Shown here: positions 11,693 through 25,097 of the stretch, one piece after another | How positions within the stretch are numbered: the stretch's first letter is position 1 | How the letters are laid out: the number at the start of each line of letters is the position of its first letter | Assembly: GCF_029870595.1 (NCBI RefSeq) | Contig: NZ_JAPDIR010000009.1 | Location: forward strand, 62,001 to 126,000 | Direction of reading: 5' to 3' | Source: Sphingomonas sp. CBMAI 2297 | GTDB taxonomy: Bacteria; Pseudomonadota; Alphaproteobacteria; Sphingomonadales; Sphingomonadaceae | Length of the DNA stretch: 64,000 nucleotides | The notes under the pieces: generated by a model | Told to the model about the DNA's origin: nothing | Seen by the model: only the letters and a program-made list of their open reading frames with translations | Databases searched by the model: none | Position numbers and translations under genes: made by a program

Positions 11693-12142
11693 ATGGCTGA
11701 CGAAACGACGGGTGATACGCTGAATGCTCCGGCCGCGGCCGAGGGTGGCGCCGCTACCAACAAGCTGCGCGAAGAGGCGAGCAAGCTGGGCAACCAGGCC
11801 GCCGAGCGCGCCCGCGCCCTGGCCGGCGAAGGCAAGGAAAAGGCGACCGGGGCGCTCGACGAGGTCGCGAGCATGATGAAGTCGGCGGCCAACGACGTCG
11901 ATGCGCGGCTCGGCGAGAATTACGGCAGATATGCCCGCTCCGCCGCGGACGGCATCTCAAACTTCGCGGAGAGCCTGCGCGGCAAGGACGTGGACGATCT
12001 GGTCGCCGACGTCACTGCCTTTGTCCGCAAGAGCCCGGCTGTGGCGGTGGGCGTGGCAGCCGGCCTGGGCTTCGTGCTCGCGCGCCTGATCAAGTCCGGC
12101 GTGGATGCGGCGGCGGACGCGGCCGACAGCGACAAGTCGTAA
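11693..12142 (+). CDS. YqjD/ElaB-like (DUF883-type) membrane-anchored protein
   Basis: This 149-residue protein has a long amphipathic Ala/Glu/Lys-rich helical region (residues 15-110), then one C-terminal helix (VAVGVAAGLGFVLARLI), and no signal peptide. That plan matches the DUF883/YqjD-ElaB proteins, which are tail-anchored in the inner membrane and, in E. coli, bind ribosomes in stationary phase. ATG 11693 follows GGAGG; an upstream in-frame ATG at 11636 has no such site. It is the first of four plus-strand genes for small membrane proteins. Confidence 0.65.
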   Translation: MADETTGDTLNAPAAAEGGAATNKLREEASKLGNQAAERARALAGEGKEKATGALDEVASMMKSAANDVDARLGENYGRYARSAADGISNFAESLRGKDVDDLVADVTAFVRKSPAVAVGVAAGLGFVLARLIKSGVDAAADAADSDKS

Positions 12143-12157
12143 GCGGCGAAACGGGGG

Positions 12158-12499
12158 GTGGACGCACCGCAGCCTGACGAGAAGAGCATCGGCGAGCTGC
12201 TGCAGCAGTTGGTCGATGACGGCAGGGCCTATGCCGATGCCGAGATCGGCTATTATCGCACGCTGCTGCGCGCGAAGCTGCGCGACGCGCGGGAGATGCT
12301 GTGGATGGGCGCGGTGGCGCTCGTCCTTGCCCAGGCCGCGGCGGTGGCGCTGGTGGTCGGGCTGGTCCTCACCCTCGCCCCGCTGGTCGGCCCCGGCCTG
12401 GCGACGCTGATCGTCGTCCTGGCGTTCCTGGCGATCGCCGGACTGATGGGCTGGCTCGCCTGGACGCATGTGAAGCGCATCTTCAAGGAAAAGCCGTGA
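12158..12499 (+). CDS. YqjE-like (phage-holin-family) membrane protein
   Basis: The 113-residue protein has a short acidic N-terminus and two strong membrane helices (about residues 48-72 and 78-101) of the DUF1469/YqjE type, labelled 'phage holin family' in domain databases although unrelated to phage lysis. It starts with GTG and ends with KRIFKEKP. Its GTGA stop/start overlap with the next gene shows coupling. Confidence 0.65.
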   Translation: MDAPQPDEKSIGELLQQLVDDGRAYADAEIGYYRTLLRAKLRDAREMLWMGAVALVLAQAAAVALVVGLVLTLAPLVGPGLATLIVVLAFLAIAGLMGWLAWTHVKRIFKEKP

Positions 12500-12828
12500 G
12501 CGAGAATCCGCATGACGTGGATGCCGCAAGGGCGCGCATCGCGGCGGCCAGGGCACGGCTGTTCGGCACGCTCGGCCAGGTGCAGGAGCGGCTGAGCCCC
12601 GCCAATCTGGCGCAGGACGCGGTGGAGACCGCCGCGCAGGGCGTCGCCACCGTCGCGCGCAAGGGAGCGGAGGCGGTGCGCAGCCGCCCCCTCGCCGCCG
12701 CCGGCATCGCCGCTACCATCGGCCTCGTCATGGCACGGGGCTGGATCGGCGACATCCTCGCCAAACGGCATGAAACTCGCGACCCGGCCACGGGTTTGAA
12801 GCGTAAAGGCAAGAAAGGATCCTCGTGA
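12496..12828 (+). CDS. DUF3618-like protein
   Basis: The 110-residue protein starts at a GTG that overlaps the previous stop. It opens with an Ala/Arg-rich helical part (ARARIAAARARLFGTLGQVQ) in which a DUF3618 pattern can be seen. One hydrophobic segment follows (LAAAGIAATIGLVMARGWI, about residues 68-86), then a basic Lys/Arg tail. It probably lies in or on the inner membrane together with its YqjD/YqjE-like neighbours. Confidence 0.6.
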   Translation: MSENPHDVDAARARIAAARARLFGTLGQVQERLSPANLAQDAVETAAQGVATVARKGAEAVRSRPLAAAGIAATIGLVMARGWIGDILAKRHETRDPATGLKRKGKKGSS

Positions 12829-13139
12829 TGAGCACCAATCCCGCGAACGAACAGGGCGAGAGCCTGGCCGAGAACCCCTATGTGCTGGTCGCCGGCGGCG
12901 TCGCGCTGGGCGTGCTGATCGGCATGCTGGTTCCGCGCGGCAAGAAGGAGCGCGAGCTGCTCCAGGGCACCGGGCGCCAGCTCGCCGGCAAGGTCACCGG
13001 CACCGTCCAGGCAGTGAAGGAAGCCGGCAAGGCGGAGTTCGACGCGCTGCTGCCGAGCCGCGAGGACGCCAAGGAACGCGTCACCTCGCTGTTCGGCAAT
13101 CTCGTCGATGCGGCAAAGGGAGCGGCGCAAAAGGCTTGA
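12828..13139 (+). CDS. Small single-pass membrane protein of the YqjD-like cluster
   Basis: The 103-residue protein has one membrane helix (YVLVAGGVALGVLIGMLVP, about residues 18-36). A charged, helical cytoplasmic part with KEAGKAEFDALLPSREDAKE follows. ATG 12828 overlaps the previous stop by one base; GTG 12825 is an alternative start. I do not recognise a named domain, but the helix plus amphipathic tail resembles the first gene of this cluster in reverse order. Confidence 0.6.
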   Translation: MSTNPANEQGESLAENPYVLVAGGVALGVLIGMLVPRGKKERELLQGTGRQLAGKVTGTVQAVKEAGKAEFDALLPSREDAKERVTSLFGNLVDAAKGAAQKA

Positions 13140-13198
13140 GGCCGGCGCGCCCCCTTCCTAGAGGCCTCTATAAACCAGAAAATGCTTTCGGAGGCCCA

Positions 13199-13417
13199 AT
13201 GAGCAAGCTGCATCTCGTCTTCGGCGGTCGCGTGACCGACCCGCAGACGCTCGATTTCGTCGATCCGTCCAAGCTGGACGTCGTCGGCATCTATCCCGAT
13301 TACGCCAGCGCGGAGAATGCCTGGCGCAGCGCCGCCCAGCGCACAGTGGACGATGCCGAGATGCGCTATGTGGTGGTGCACCTGCATCGCCTGCTCGAGC
13401 CCGATCTCAAGGGCTGA
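13199..13417 (+). CDS. DUF4170 domain protein
   Basis: This 72-residue soluble protein begins MSKLHLVFGGRVTDPQ and contains LDVVGIYPDYASAENAWRSA and MRYVVVHLHRLLEP, the signature of the small alphaproteobacterial DUF4170 family. GGAGG stands five bases before the ATG. The function is unknown. It has its own gap from the preceding cluster and is convergent with the rhomboid-like gene. Confidence 0.8.
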   Translation: MSKLHLVFGGRVTDPQTLDFVDPSKLDVVGIYPDYASAENAWRSAAQRTVDDAEMRYVVVHLHRLLEPDLKG

Positions 13418-13523
13418 GCGCCGCGAGCGCGATCGGCTCCGGCGATGGCGGAGCCGATTGCGATGCGCTTCGCGGTGCAAGCAAGCTTCCCGCCGGGCTG
13501 CGGCCCAGCCAGGGCATCGCGGC

Positions 13524-14180
13524 TCAGGCGTTGCGCCAATGCCACATGAACAATGGCCGGGCAGCTGCGAGGCCGGCCAGGAAACCGCCGATCGGCGCGG
13601 CGGCGCCCCAGGCGAGCACCTCCCAAATCGACCTGCCCGGAGAAGCGGGCTGCAGCAATGCCGTCACGATGCTGATCGCCGCCCAGGCCGCAGCGAGCCA
13701 CATCACATATACGGTACGCGCCGAAAAGGGCCCGATCGGCGGATTGCGCGGCGTGCCGTAGAGCAGCGCATAGGCTCCGATCACCGCGGACAAGGCTCCG
13801 TTCATGCCGATCAGCGGCCAGAGCGCATCGGGCGTGACCAGGAAATAGGTCGCGGCGGAAACCACCGCACCCAATATGTAGAGCAGCAGGAATTGCGGCC
13901 AGCCGATCACCTGCTCGGTCTTCTGCCCGGTCAGGACCAGCATCAGCACGTTGAAGAAGATCTGCAGCGCGCTGCCATGGATGAACAGGGTCGAGAATGG
14001 CGTCAGCAAGGCTGGCACCGCCCATGTTCCCGGCGCAAGCAGCTCGGCCTGCAGGCGCGCCGGGATAAATCCACCCAGCATTGCCGCTTCGGGAAAATAG
14101 CGCGTGATCAGGATCAGGGCGCTGACCAGCGCGGTCAGCGCCGCGATCGTGATCGTCGCGGGAGAATCGCGGAAGCGCAC
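13524..14180 (-). CDS. Rhomboid-like membrane protein lacking the catalytic dyad
   Basis: The 218-residue protein has about six membrane helices in rhomboid order, and the fold marks survive: the FIHG...FFN element after the first loop (H68, N77) and GGFLAGL in the last helix. However, the GxSG nucleophile motif reads G125-M126-N127-G128, the helix 6 histidine position reads P196, and the second His of the HxxxxHxxxN element is Q73. It is therefore probably an inactive rhomboid (pseudoprotease). It starts two bases after the greA stop, so the genes are co-transcribed. Confidence 0.75.
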   Translation of the reverse strand: MRFRDSPATITIAALTALVSALILITRYFPEAAMLGGFIPARLQAELLAPGTWAVPALLTPFSTLFIHGSALQIFFNVLMLVLTGQKTEQVIGWPQFLLLYILGAVVSAATYFLVTPDALWPLIGMNGALSAVIGAYALLYGTPRNPPIGPFSARTVYVMWLAAAWAAISIVTALLQPASPGRSIWEVLAWGAAAPIGGFLAGLAAARPLFMWHWRNA

Positions 14181-14182
14181 GC

Positions 14183-14659
14183 TCAGATGAATTCGATCTG
14201 CGACACCAGATAATAGCGATCGCCAGCGGGAACCGAGACCTCGACCTCCTCGTCCACCTTGCGCCCGATCAGCGCGCGGCCGATCGGCGAGTTGTACGAG
14301 ATGCGGCCCTTGCTGACATCGGCCTCGGTCTCGCCGACGATCTGATACTTGATCGGCTTGTCGTCCTCGTCGAGCAGCGTCACCGTCGCGCCGAACACGA
14401 TCTTGTCGCCCGAAAGCTCCCGCGGATCGATGATCTGGGCACGGCTGAGCTTACCCTCGATGTCCGCGATCGTGGCTTCGTTCTGGCCCTGCTGCTCCTT
14501 GGCGGCATGATATTCGGCATTTTCCGAAAGATCGCCATGCGCGCGCGCTTCCTCGATCGCATCCACGATCAGCGGGCGTTCGATTTTCAGGCGCTTCAAC
14601 TCCGCGGTAAGCTTGTCATAGCCTTCCTGAAGCATCGGCATCTTGTCGACCGTCGCCAT
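14183..14659 (-). CDS. greA: Transcription elongation factor GreA
   Basis: GreA binds the secondary channel of RNA polymerase and stimulates cleavage of backtracked RNA. The 158-residue protein has the N-terminal coiled coil with the acidic tip ([20 protein letters not shown]) and the C-terminal FKBP-like domain ([16 protein letters not shown]). The length is normal for the family. A good promoter lies at 14756-14784 and the pseudo-rhomboid gene follows. Confidence 0.97.
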   Translation of the reverse strand: MATVDKMPMLQEGYDKLTAELKRLKIERPLIVDAIEEARAHGDLSENAEYHAAKEQQGQNEATIADIEGKLSRAQIIDPRELSGDKIVFGATVTLLDEDDKPIKYQIVGETEADVSKGRISYNSPIGRALIGRKVDEEVEVSVPAGDRYYLVSQIEFI

Positions 14660-14755
14660 CCACCAAGTCCTTCAAAACGCCCCGTCCCACAAGCGCCCCC
14701 GGGGGAACGCCCGCACATGGATACTGATGGGGGAAGATCAATTGTGCGAACGCGA

Positions 14756-14784
14756 ATAATAAGCCTGCCAATGCCGCACTGCAA
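14756..14784 (-). promoter_or_regulatory. Sigma-70-type promoter of greA
   Basis: TTGCAG (14779-14784) and TATTAT (14756-14761) are separated by exactly 17 bases on the minus strand. Transcription would start about 90 bases before greA. This is the best consensus match I found in the window. Confidence 0.55.
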
Positions 14785-14826
14785 GGCTAGGAAAGTTATC
14801 TTCGGGCCGAAGCTGGAATAATCCGC

Positions 14827-14857
14827 GCGGCTTCCCGGCGGAATACCGGGAAGCCGC
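14827..14857 (-). terminator. Hairpin after carB, probable terminator
   Basis: A perfect 12-bp stem (GCGGCTTCCCGG at 14827-14838, complement at 14846-14857) with a 7-base loop lies ten bases downstream of the carB stop. The minus-strand tail is GCGGATTATTCC, so the T-run is poor. A terminator or RNA-end-protecting hairpin is likely. Confidence 0.5.
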
Positions 14858-14866
14858 CGGGTCGGG

Positions 14867-18196
<3,330 letters not shown>

Positions 18197-18197
18197 C

Positions 18198-18446
18198 TTA
18201 TCGAGTCACCAGCAAGCCTTGGCCACGGAGGTCATTGTAAATGCAGTCCTCTTTCGCGGCATGGTTCGAAACATTTTTCGGCACATATGCCGCCCACGCG
18301 GCACCGGCCTTGATCGGTTTAAAGTCGGTCATGCCGCATCGCTCGGCCGCCTCGACAATCTGCGCCTTGGTTGCCCAGCCTTCTGGAACCTCGGCACACG
18401 CCAATAACGGTAGGGAGCCGAGTAGCATGACCGCTCGTGCGGTCAC
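18198..18446 (-). CDS. Small lipoprotein encoded between carA and carB
   Basis: The 82-residue product has a short basic start, a hydrophobic stretch and a lipobox (LPLLAC, with the lipidated cysteine at C17), so it is probably a signal-peptidase-II lipoprotein. The mature part of about 65 residues contains two more cysteines (C37, C68) and ends [19 protein letters not shown] 18446 overlaps the carA stop (GTGA); ATG 18428 is an alternative start without a visible ribosome site. The local base composition looks less GC-rich than in the car genes. I do not recognise the family. Confidence 0.65.
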   Translation of the reverse strand: MTARAVMLLGSLPLLACAEVPEGWATKAQIVEAAERCGMTDFKPIKAGAAWAAYVPKNVSNHAAKEDCIYNDLRGQGLLVTR

Positions 18447-19606
18447 CGCATCATCCCCACGAACCGCTCGAACAGATACAGGCTGTCCTGCGGCCCCGGG
18501 CTGGCCTCGGGGTGATACTGCACGCTGAACGCCGGCCGATCCGTCAGCTCGATGCCAGCGTTCGAGCCGTCGAACAGCGACACATGCGTCTCGCGGGCAT
18601 TCTCCGGCAGCGTCTCGCGTTCCACCGCGAAGCCGTGGTTCATGCTGGTGATCTCCACCGCGCCGTCTTCCAGCCGCTTGACCGGATGGTTGGCGCCGCG
18701 GTGCCCCTGGAACATCTTGGTGGTCTCGGCACCCACCGCCAGGCCCAGCAGCTGGTGGCCCAGGCAGATGCCGAACAGCGGCTTGCCGGTCTCGAGCAGC
18801 TGGCGGATCACCGGCACGGCATATTCGCCGGTCGCGGCGGGATCGCCCGGGCCGTTCGACAGGAAGAAGCCGTCCGGGTTGAACGACATGATCTGCTCGA
18901 ACGTCGCCGCCGCCGGCAGCACGGTCACCTTGGCGCCGGCCTGGACCAGGTTGCGGAAGATGTTGCGCTTCGAGCCATAGTCGAGCGCGACGACATGCGG
19001 CCGCACATCTTCCTGGCCGCCATCGTCATAACCGAAGCCCAGGCGCCACACGCCGCCTTCCCAGCCATAATGGGTCTCGACCGTGACGGTGATCGCCAGG
19101 TCCATGCCCTCCAGGCCCGGCCAGGCGCGCGCCATCTCGAGCAGCAGCGGGATGTCGAACTTGCCCTCCGCCGAATGCGCGATCACGCCGTTCGGCGCGC
19201 CGGCCAGGCGGATGCGGCGAGTCAGCGCGCGGGTATCGATGCCGGACAGGCCGATACGGGCATGCTTCTTCATCCAGGCACCGAGATGCTCGGTCGAACG
19301 GAAGTTGCTCGGCTCGGTCACATCCTCGCGCACGATCATGCCCAGCGCATGGGGGTCGTCGGCCTCGATATCGTCGGGGTTGGCCCCGACATTGCCGATG
19401 TGCGGGAAAGTGAAGTTGATGATCTGACCGGCGAAGCTCGGATCGGTCATGATTTCCTGATAGCCGGTCATCGCGGTGTGGAAGCACACCTCGCCGACCG
19501 CCTGCCCCTCGGCCCCGAAGCCCCTGCCCCAGATCACGTCCCCCGACGCCAAAACCAGAACACCGGTAGCTCCGGCAGGCATGGGCGTAGGCGTGGCGTC
19601 GGCCAT
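18443..19606 (-). CDS. carA: Carbamoyl-phosphate synthase small chain
   Basis: This 387-residue glutaminase subunit feeds ammonia to CarB. The N-terminal CPSase domain begins near GVLVLASGDVIWGRGFGAEG. The class I amidotransferase domain contains the catalytic Cys in FGICLGHQLLGLA and the His/Glu pair in QYHPEASPGPQD. It is first in the operon and overlaps the lipoprotein start. It is divergent from yqeY, and the gap of about 125 bases between them should hold both promoters. Confidence 0.97.
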   Translation of the reverse strand: MADATPTPMPAGATGVLVLASGDVIWGRGFGAEGQAVGEVCFHTAMTGYQEIMTDPSFAGQIINFTFPHIGNVGANPDDIEADDPHALGMIVREDVTEPSNFRSTEHLGAWMKKHARIGLSGIDTRALTRRIRLAGAPNGVIAHSAEGKFDIPLLLEMARAWPGLEGMDLAITVTVETHYGWEGGVWRLGFGYDDGGQEDVRPHVVALDYGSKRNIFRNLVQAGAKVTVLPAAATFEQIMSFNPDGFFLSNGPGDPAATGEYAVPVIRQLLETGKPLFGICLGHQLLGLAVGAETTKMFQGHRGANHPVKRLEDGAVEITSMNHGFAVERETLPENARETHVSLFDGSNAGIELTDRPAFSVQYHPEASPGPQDSLYLFERFVGMMR

Positions 19607-19731
19607 TTAGGGGTGGCTCTCCATTTGAGGTGCAGCAATGTCGCTAAGTGCCGCCCGCTAGACCCCTACCCCCCTCGCGTCAACCGGTTCGCGGGTCTAT
19701 TGCGGGCAATTCCCGATTCACGAGAGACGAA

Positions 19732-20184
19732 ATGATCCGAGACGACATCAAGGCAGCCCAGATCACCGCCATGAAGGCCGGCGACAAGGGGACCCGCCAG
19801 GCGATCAACCTGATCCTGAGCGCGATCAAGAACCGCGACATCGAGGAGCGCACCAGGTCCGTCCAGATGGACGACGACGCGATGGTGATCGAAGTGCTCC
19901 AGAAAATGGTGAAGCAGCGCCGCGAATCGATCGAGATGTTCGAGCGGGGCGGCCGCCAGGACCTTGCCGACACGGAGAAGGCCGAAGTCGCGGTGATCGA
20001 GCGTTTCCTGCCGGCGCAGATGAGCGATGCGGAGACGACGGCAGCGATCGAGGCGATCAAGGCCGAGCTCGGCGCTTCGGGCATGAAGGACATGGGACGG
20101 GTGATGGCCGAGCTGAAGGCGCGCCACGCGACGACGCTCGACATGAGCAAGGCGAGCGGCCTGGTGAAGGCGGCGCTCGCCTGA
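19732..20184 (+). CDS. GatB/YqeY domain protein
   Basis: This 150-residue protein matches the YqeY family, a stand-alone version of the tail domain of GatB (tRNA amidotransferase). Marks are RDDIKAAQITAMKAGDKGTR at the start, VLQKMVKQRRESIEMFERGG in the middle and MGRVMAELKARH near the end. The cellular role is unclear, with tRNA binding suggested by homology. It stands where rpsU precedes dnaG in gammaproteobacteria, and ends one base before dnaG. Confidence 0.92.
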   Translation: MIRDDIKAAQITAMKAGDKGTRQAINLILSAIKNRDIEERTRSVQMDDDAMVIEVLQKMVKQRRESIEMFERGGRQDLADTEKAEVAVIERFLPAQMSDAETTAAIEAIKAELGASGMKDMGRVMAELKARHATTLDMSKASGLVKAALA

Positions 20185-20185
20185 C

Positions 20186-22069
20186 GTGTCCCTCACCCCC
20201 GCCTTTCTCGACGAACTCCGCGCCCGGACGCTGCTGTCCGGGCTGATCGCCAAGACGGTGAAGCTCCAGAAGGCGGGACGGGAATTCCGCGCCTGCTGCC
20301 CGTTCCACAACGAGAAGACACCGAGCTTCTACGTCAACGACGACAAGGGCTTCTATCACTGCTTCGGCTGCGGCGCGCATGGCGATGCGATTCGCTGGAT
20401 GACCGACCAGCGCGGCCTGCCCTTCATCGATGCGGTGAAGGAGCTGGTCCAAGCCGCCGGCATGGAGATGCCCGAGCAGGACCGTCGCAGTGCCGAGCGG
20501 GCGGAACGCGCCAAGGGGCTGCACGAGGCGATGGAGGACGCGGCGAAGTTCTTCGTCGAGCGCCTCCACGGCATCGAAGGCGCCGAGGCGCGCGCGGTGC
20601 TCAGGAAGCGCGGGATTACCGACGAGACCGCCCGGGCCTTCGGCATCGGCTATGCCCCCGATTCGCGCGGCAAGCTGAAGGAAGCGCTGAAATCCTATGG
20701 CGACCCGATGCTGGTCGAGGCCGGGCTGCTGATCGCGGTCGAGCAGAAGGATCCCTATGACCGCTTCCGCGGCCGGCTGATGATCCCGATCCGCGACGTG
20801 CGCGGCCGGGCGATCGCGTTCGGGGGGCGCATCATCGGCGATGGCGAGCCGAAATATCTCAACTCCCCCGAGACGCCGCTCTTCGACAAGGGGCGCACGC
20901 TCTACAATCTCGATCGCGCCCAGGCCGCGGCGCGCAAGTCCGGCCGGATCATCGCGGTCGAGGGCTATATGGACGTGATTGCCCTGGCCCAGGCCGGCTT
21001 CGCCGAGGCGGTGGCGCCGCTCGGCACTGCCATGACCGAGCATCAGCTCGAGCGGCTGTGGCGGATCGCCGATGTCCCGCTGCTCTGCTTCGACGGCGAT
21101 TCGGCCGGACAAAAGGCGGCGCTGCGCGCGGCGCACCGGGCCATGCCGATGCTCGAGCCGGGGCGCAGCCTCGCCTTCGTCACCCTGCCCGACGGACTGG
21201 ACCCCGACGATCTCGTCCGCGCCCAGGGTGCCGGCGCCTTCGAGGCGCTGCTCGGCAAGGCGCGGCCGCTGGTCGATCTGCTCTGGGAAAGCGAAGTCGC
21301 CGCCGAGCCGCTCGACACGCCCGAGCGCCGCGCGGGCCTGAAGCGGCGCCTTGGCGAGCTGGCCGGCGGCATCGGCGATGCGAACGTGAAGCACGAATAT
21401 CTCGCGGAGTTCCGCGAGCGCGCCGACGCGCATTTCGGCCGCGGGCCCCGCGCCTTCGATAACCGCGCCCCGCGTGGTGCCGGCCCGGGCCCGGCCCGCG
21501 GCAAGCGCGACAGGCGCGGCAACTGGCTCCCGCCCGAGCCGCCGCTGACCCAGCAGACCCGTTCGGTCCAGGCCGGCGGGCTCGATCCGATCCTTGCCAA
21601 GGCGGTGCTCGCCGGGCTGATCCGCCACCCCGCCGAGATCGCGCGCCACATGGAGGTGCTCGGCTCCCTGCGCGGCGCATCCGGCGCGCTCGGCAAGCTG
21701 TTCGAGGCGGTGGTCGACGTCGCGCTCGAGGATCGGCAGCTTGATCGCGCCAAGGTGCTCACCATATTGGCGAAGTCCGGTTTCGATCAGATGGCGAGCG
21801 AGCTGTTCCGGGCCGATACCCTGCCTTTCTCCTTTACCCGGCCCGAAGCCGAGGAAAAGAAGGCGCGCGAAGACCTGAACGAGGCGATCGCGGTGATGGT
21901 GGCGCGCCCAGCGGTGGACGCGGCGCTGGCAGAGGCAACGGCTGCGATGCTCGAGCGTTTCGACGACGCGGCGTTCGCCCGGCAGACGGCTTTGCTCCGG
22001 CAGAGACAAGAGCTGGAAACACGTCTTGCGAATCTGATGCTTGCGGACGACGAGAATTTCGAGGATTAG
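20186..22069 (+). CDS. dnaG: DNA primase
   Basis: DnaG lays RNA primers at the replication fork. The 627-residue protein has the N-terminal CHC2 zinc finger (CCPFHNEKTPSF, then YHCFGCGAHGD, residues near 36-66). The TOPRIM catalytic core follows (VEGYMDVIALAQAGF, then LLCFDGDSAGQKAALRAA). A C-terminal DnaB-interaction region ends ELETRLANLMLADDENFED. It starts with GTG one base after the yqeY stop. The linker around residues 415-460 is rich in Arg, Gly and Pro. Confidence 0.97.
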   Translation: MSLTPAFLDELRARTLLSGLIAKTVKLQKAGREFRACCPFHNEKTPSFYVNDDKGFYHCFGCGAHGDAIRWMTDQRGLPFIDAVKELVQAAGMEMPEQDRRSAERAERAKGLHEAMEDAAKFFVERLHGIEGAEARAVLRKRGITDETARAFGIGYAPDSRGKLKEALKSYGDPMLVEAGLLIAVEQKDPYDRFRGRLMIPIRDVRGRAIAFGGRIIGDGEPKYLNSPETPLFDKGRTLYNLDRAQAAARKSGRIIAVEGYMDVIALAQAGFAEAVAPLGTAMTEHQLERLWRIADVPLLCFDGDSAGQKAALRAAHRAMPMLEPGRSLAFVTLPDGLDPDDLVRAQGAGAFEALLGKARPLVDLLWESEVAAEPLDTPERRAGLKRRLGELAGGIGDANVKHEYLAEFRERADAHFGRGPRAFDNRAPRGAGPGPARGKRDRRGNWLPPEPPLTQQTRSVQAGGLDPILAKAVLAGLIRHPAEIARHMEVLGSLRGASGALGKLFEAVVDVALEDRQLDRAKVLTILAKSGFDQMASELFRADTLPFSFTRPEAEEKKAREDLNEAIAVMVARPAVDAALAEATAAMLERFDDAAFARQTALLRQRQELETRLANLMLADDENFED

Positions 22070-22110
22070 GGCGGCGTATAATTGCCGCCATCCAAGTTTC
22101 GAGGATTTGA

Positions 22111-24138
<2,028 letters not shown>

Positions 24139-24171
24139 TCGGCCGCTGACCGCAGACAGGCGAAGTTCGGC

Positions 24172-24203
24172 AATGGGGAAGGCACCGCCTTCCCCATTTT
24201 CGT
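24172..24203 (+). terminator. Strong rho-independent terminator after rpoD
   Basis: A perfect 12-bp stem (24172-24183 pairing with 24187-24198) with a three-base loop is followed by TTCGTTT. It lies 34 bases downstream of the rpoD stop. This is the clearest intrinsic terminator of the window. Confidence 0.9.
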
Positions 24204-24384
24204 TTCGGGCTGGCAATAGATGCCACCGATCCGGATGGATTGTTTGCCCTGTCCTTACGACGCCTTACGCCGCATAGCTCCTTTCGATCACAAGGTTACA
24301 GGCTGCGCCGTTGCGATCCGATCTCGACCTGGCCCGGCCGGGCCTATAGCTTCGCGGCACCTTCCATCAGCGCGAGGTATCGGC

Positions 24385-24702
24385 ATGTCCACATTGTCCG
24401 TGCAGGTTGCCCCCTTCAATCCCGGTGAAGTGCATGTGCGCGTCTGGGTATATACTTCGCCAGGGCCGAGCTTCGAATGGAACGGTACCGCAACGACGGG
24501 TAGCCCGATCAGCGAGAGCTGGGACGATCTCGAGCCCGGGCACTATGCCGTCACGATCTCCTGGACCGAAGGCTATCAGAACATCGCCTCGGGCATTGCC
24601 GGCAACCAGATCGTCTACAACGGCAATTATCTCTATTATCAGGTCCTTGGCAGCCCGGCGGACGGCAATGGGGTGTCCGCGGTCTTCGGGCTGGTGATCT
24701 GA
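24385..24702 (+). CDS. Small beta-rich protein of unknown function
   Basis: This 105-residue protein has no signal peptide or membrane helix. Its sequence alternates hydrophobic and polar residues (VHVRVWVYTS, HYAVTISWTEGY, NYLYYQVLG), as in a small beta-sandwich or jelly-roll, and is rich in Tyr, Trp, Gly and Asn. ATG 24385 follows GAGG at good spacing. The frame stays open upstream of it but without a credible protein. I do not recognise the family. It stands alone after the rpoD terminator. Confidence 0.55.
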   Translation: MSTLSVQVAPFNPGEVHVRVWVYTSPGPSFEWNGTATTGSPISESWDDLEPGHYAVTISWTEGYQNIASGIAGNQIVYNGNYLYYQVLGSPADGNGVSAVFGLVI

Positions 24703-25097
24703 CGCGCCAACCCTGACCGAATCGTGCCGCGGCCGCGGCTCCGCTCTCGGCTTCGCCGAAGACCGCATTGCGCGCCACGCATCGCGGCCGGGCCGCGGGA
24801 AAGGCTCCACTGGAGTTGGTGCCCGGATCGACTACGCCTTCCACATGCCCAACCAGCAACTGGGAAAGTGGACGGATCGACCGGCGCGCCTAGGGAGCCG
24901 CCCGGTACTTGCGGATACTATCGCGACGCCGCCGGACTTGCTTGCCGCGCCTTCGCTCATTTCGATCGGAACGGCGCGGGAACGATCCATTTATCCACAG
25001 TAAATTCGCGATTTACCTTGTCTTTACGTGCTTCGGTATAACCCCGAGTTGCAAAACCTGCCCGTCGGCATGGGGCCGTCAGGAGATGTGGGGGCTT
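24703..25097. other. Gene-free stretch of about 395 bases
   Basis: I see no convincing gene here. The short open frames (for example plus-strand 24724-25041) are Arg/Pro-rich in the manner of high-GC noise. The last 100 bases are AT-richer, and TATAAC at 25037-25042 could be the -10 box of a promoter for the next gene, but no well-spaced -35 box goes with it. AGGAG at 25080-25085 is probably its ribosome site. Confidence 0.4.

Noticed and set aside
12158..12499. Prophage holin
   Set aside because: The 'phage holin family' label is a domain name. The gene sits in a cluster of stress-type membrane proteins and there are no phage genes near it.
20057..22009. Open frame of about 650 codons on the minus strand opposite dnaG
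   Set aside because: Shadow of dnaG; no motifs, biased composition.
24703..25097. tRNA, small RNA or hidden gene in the gene-free stretch
   Set aside because: I found no cloverleaf, no strong terminator and no frame with protein-like composition. It cannot be excluded without a covariance-model search.
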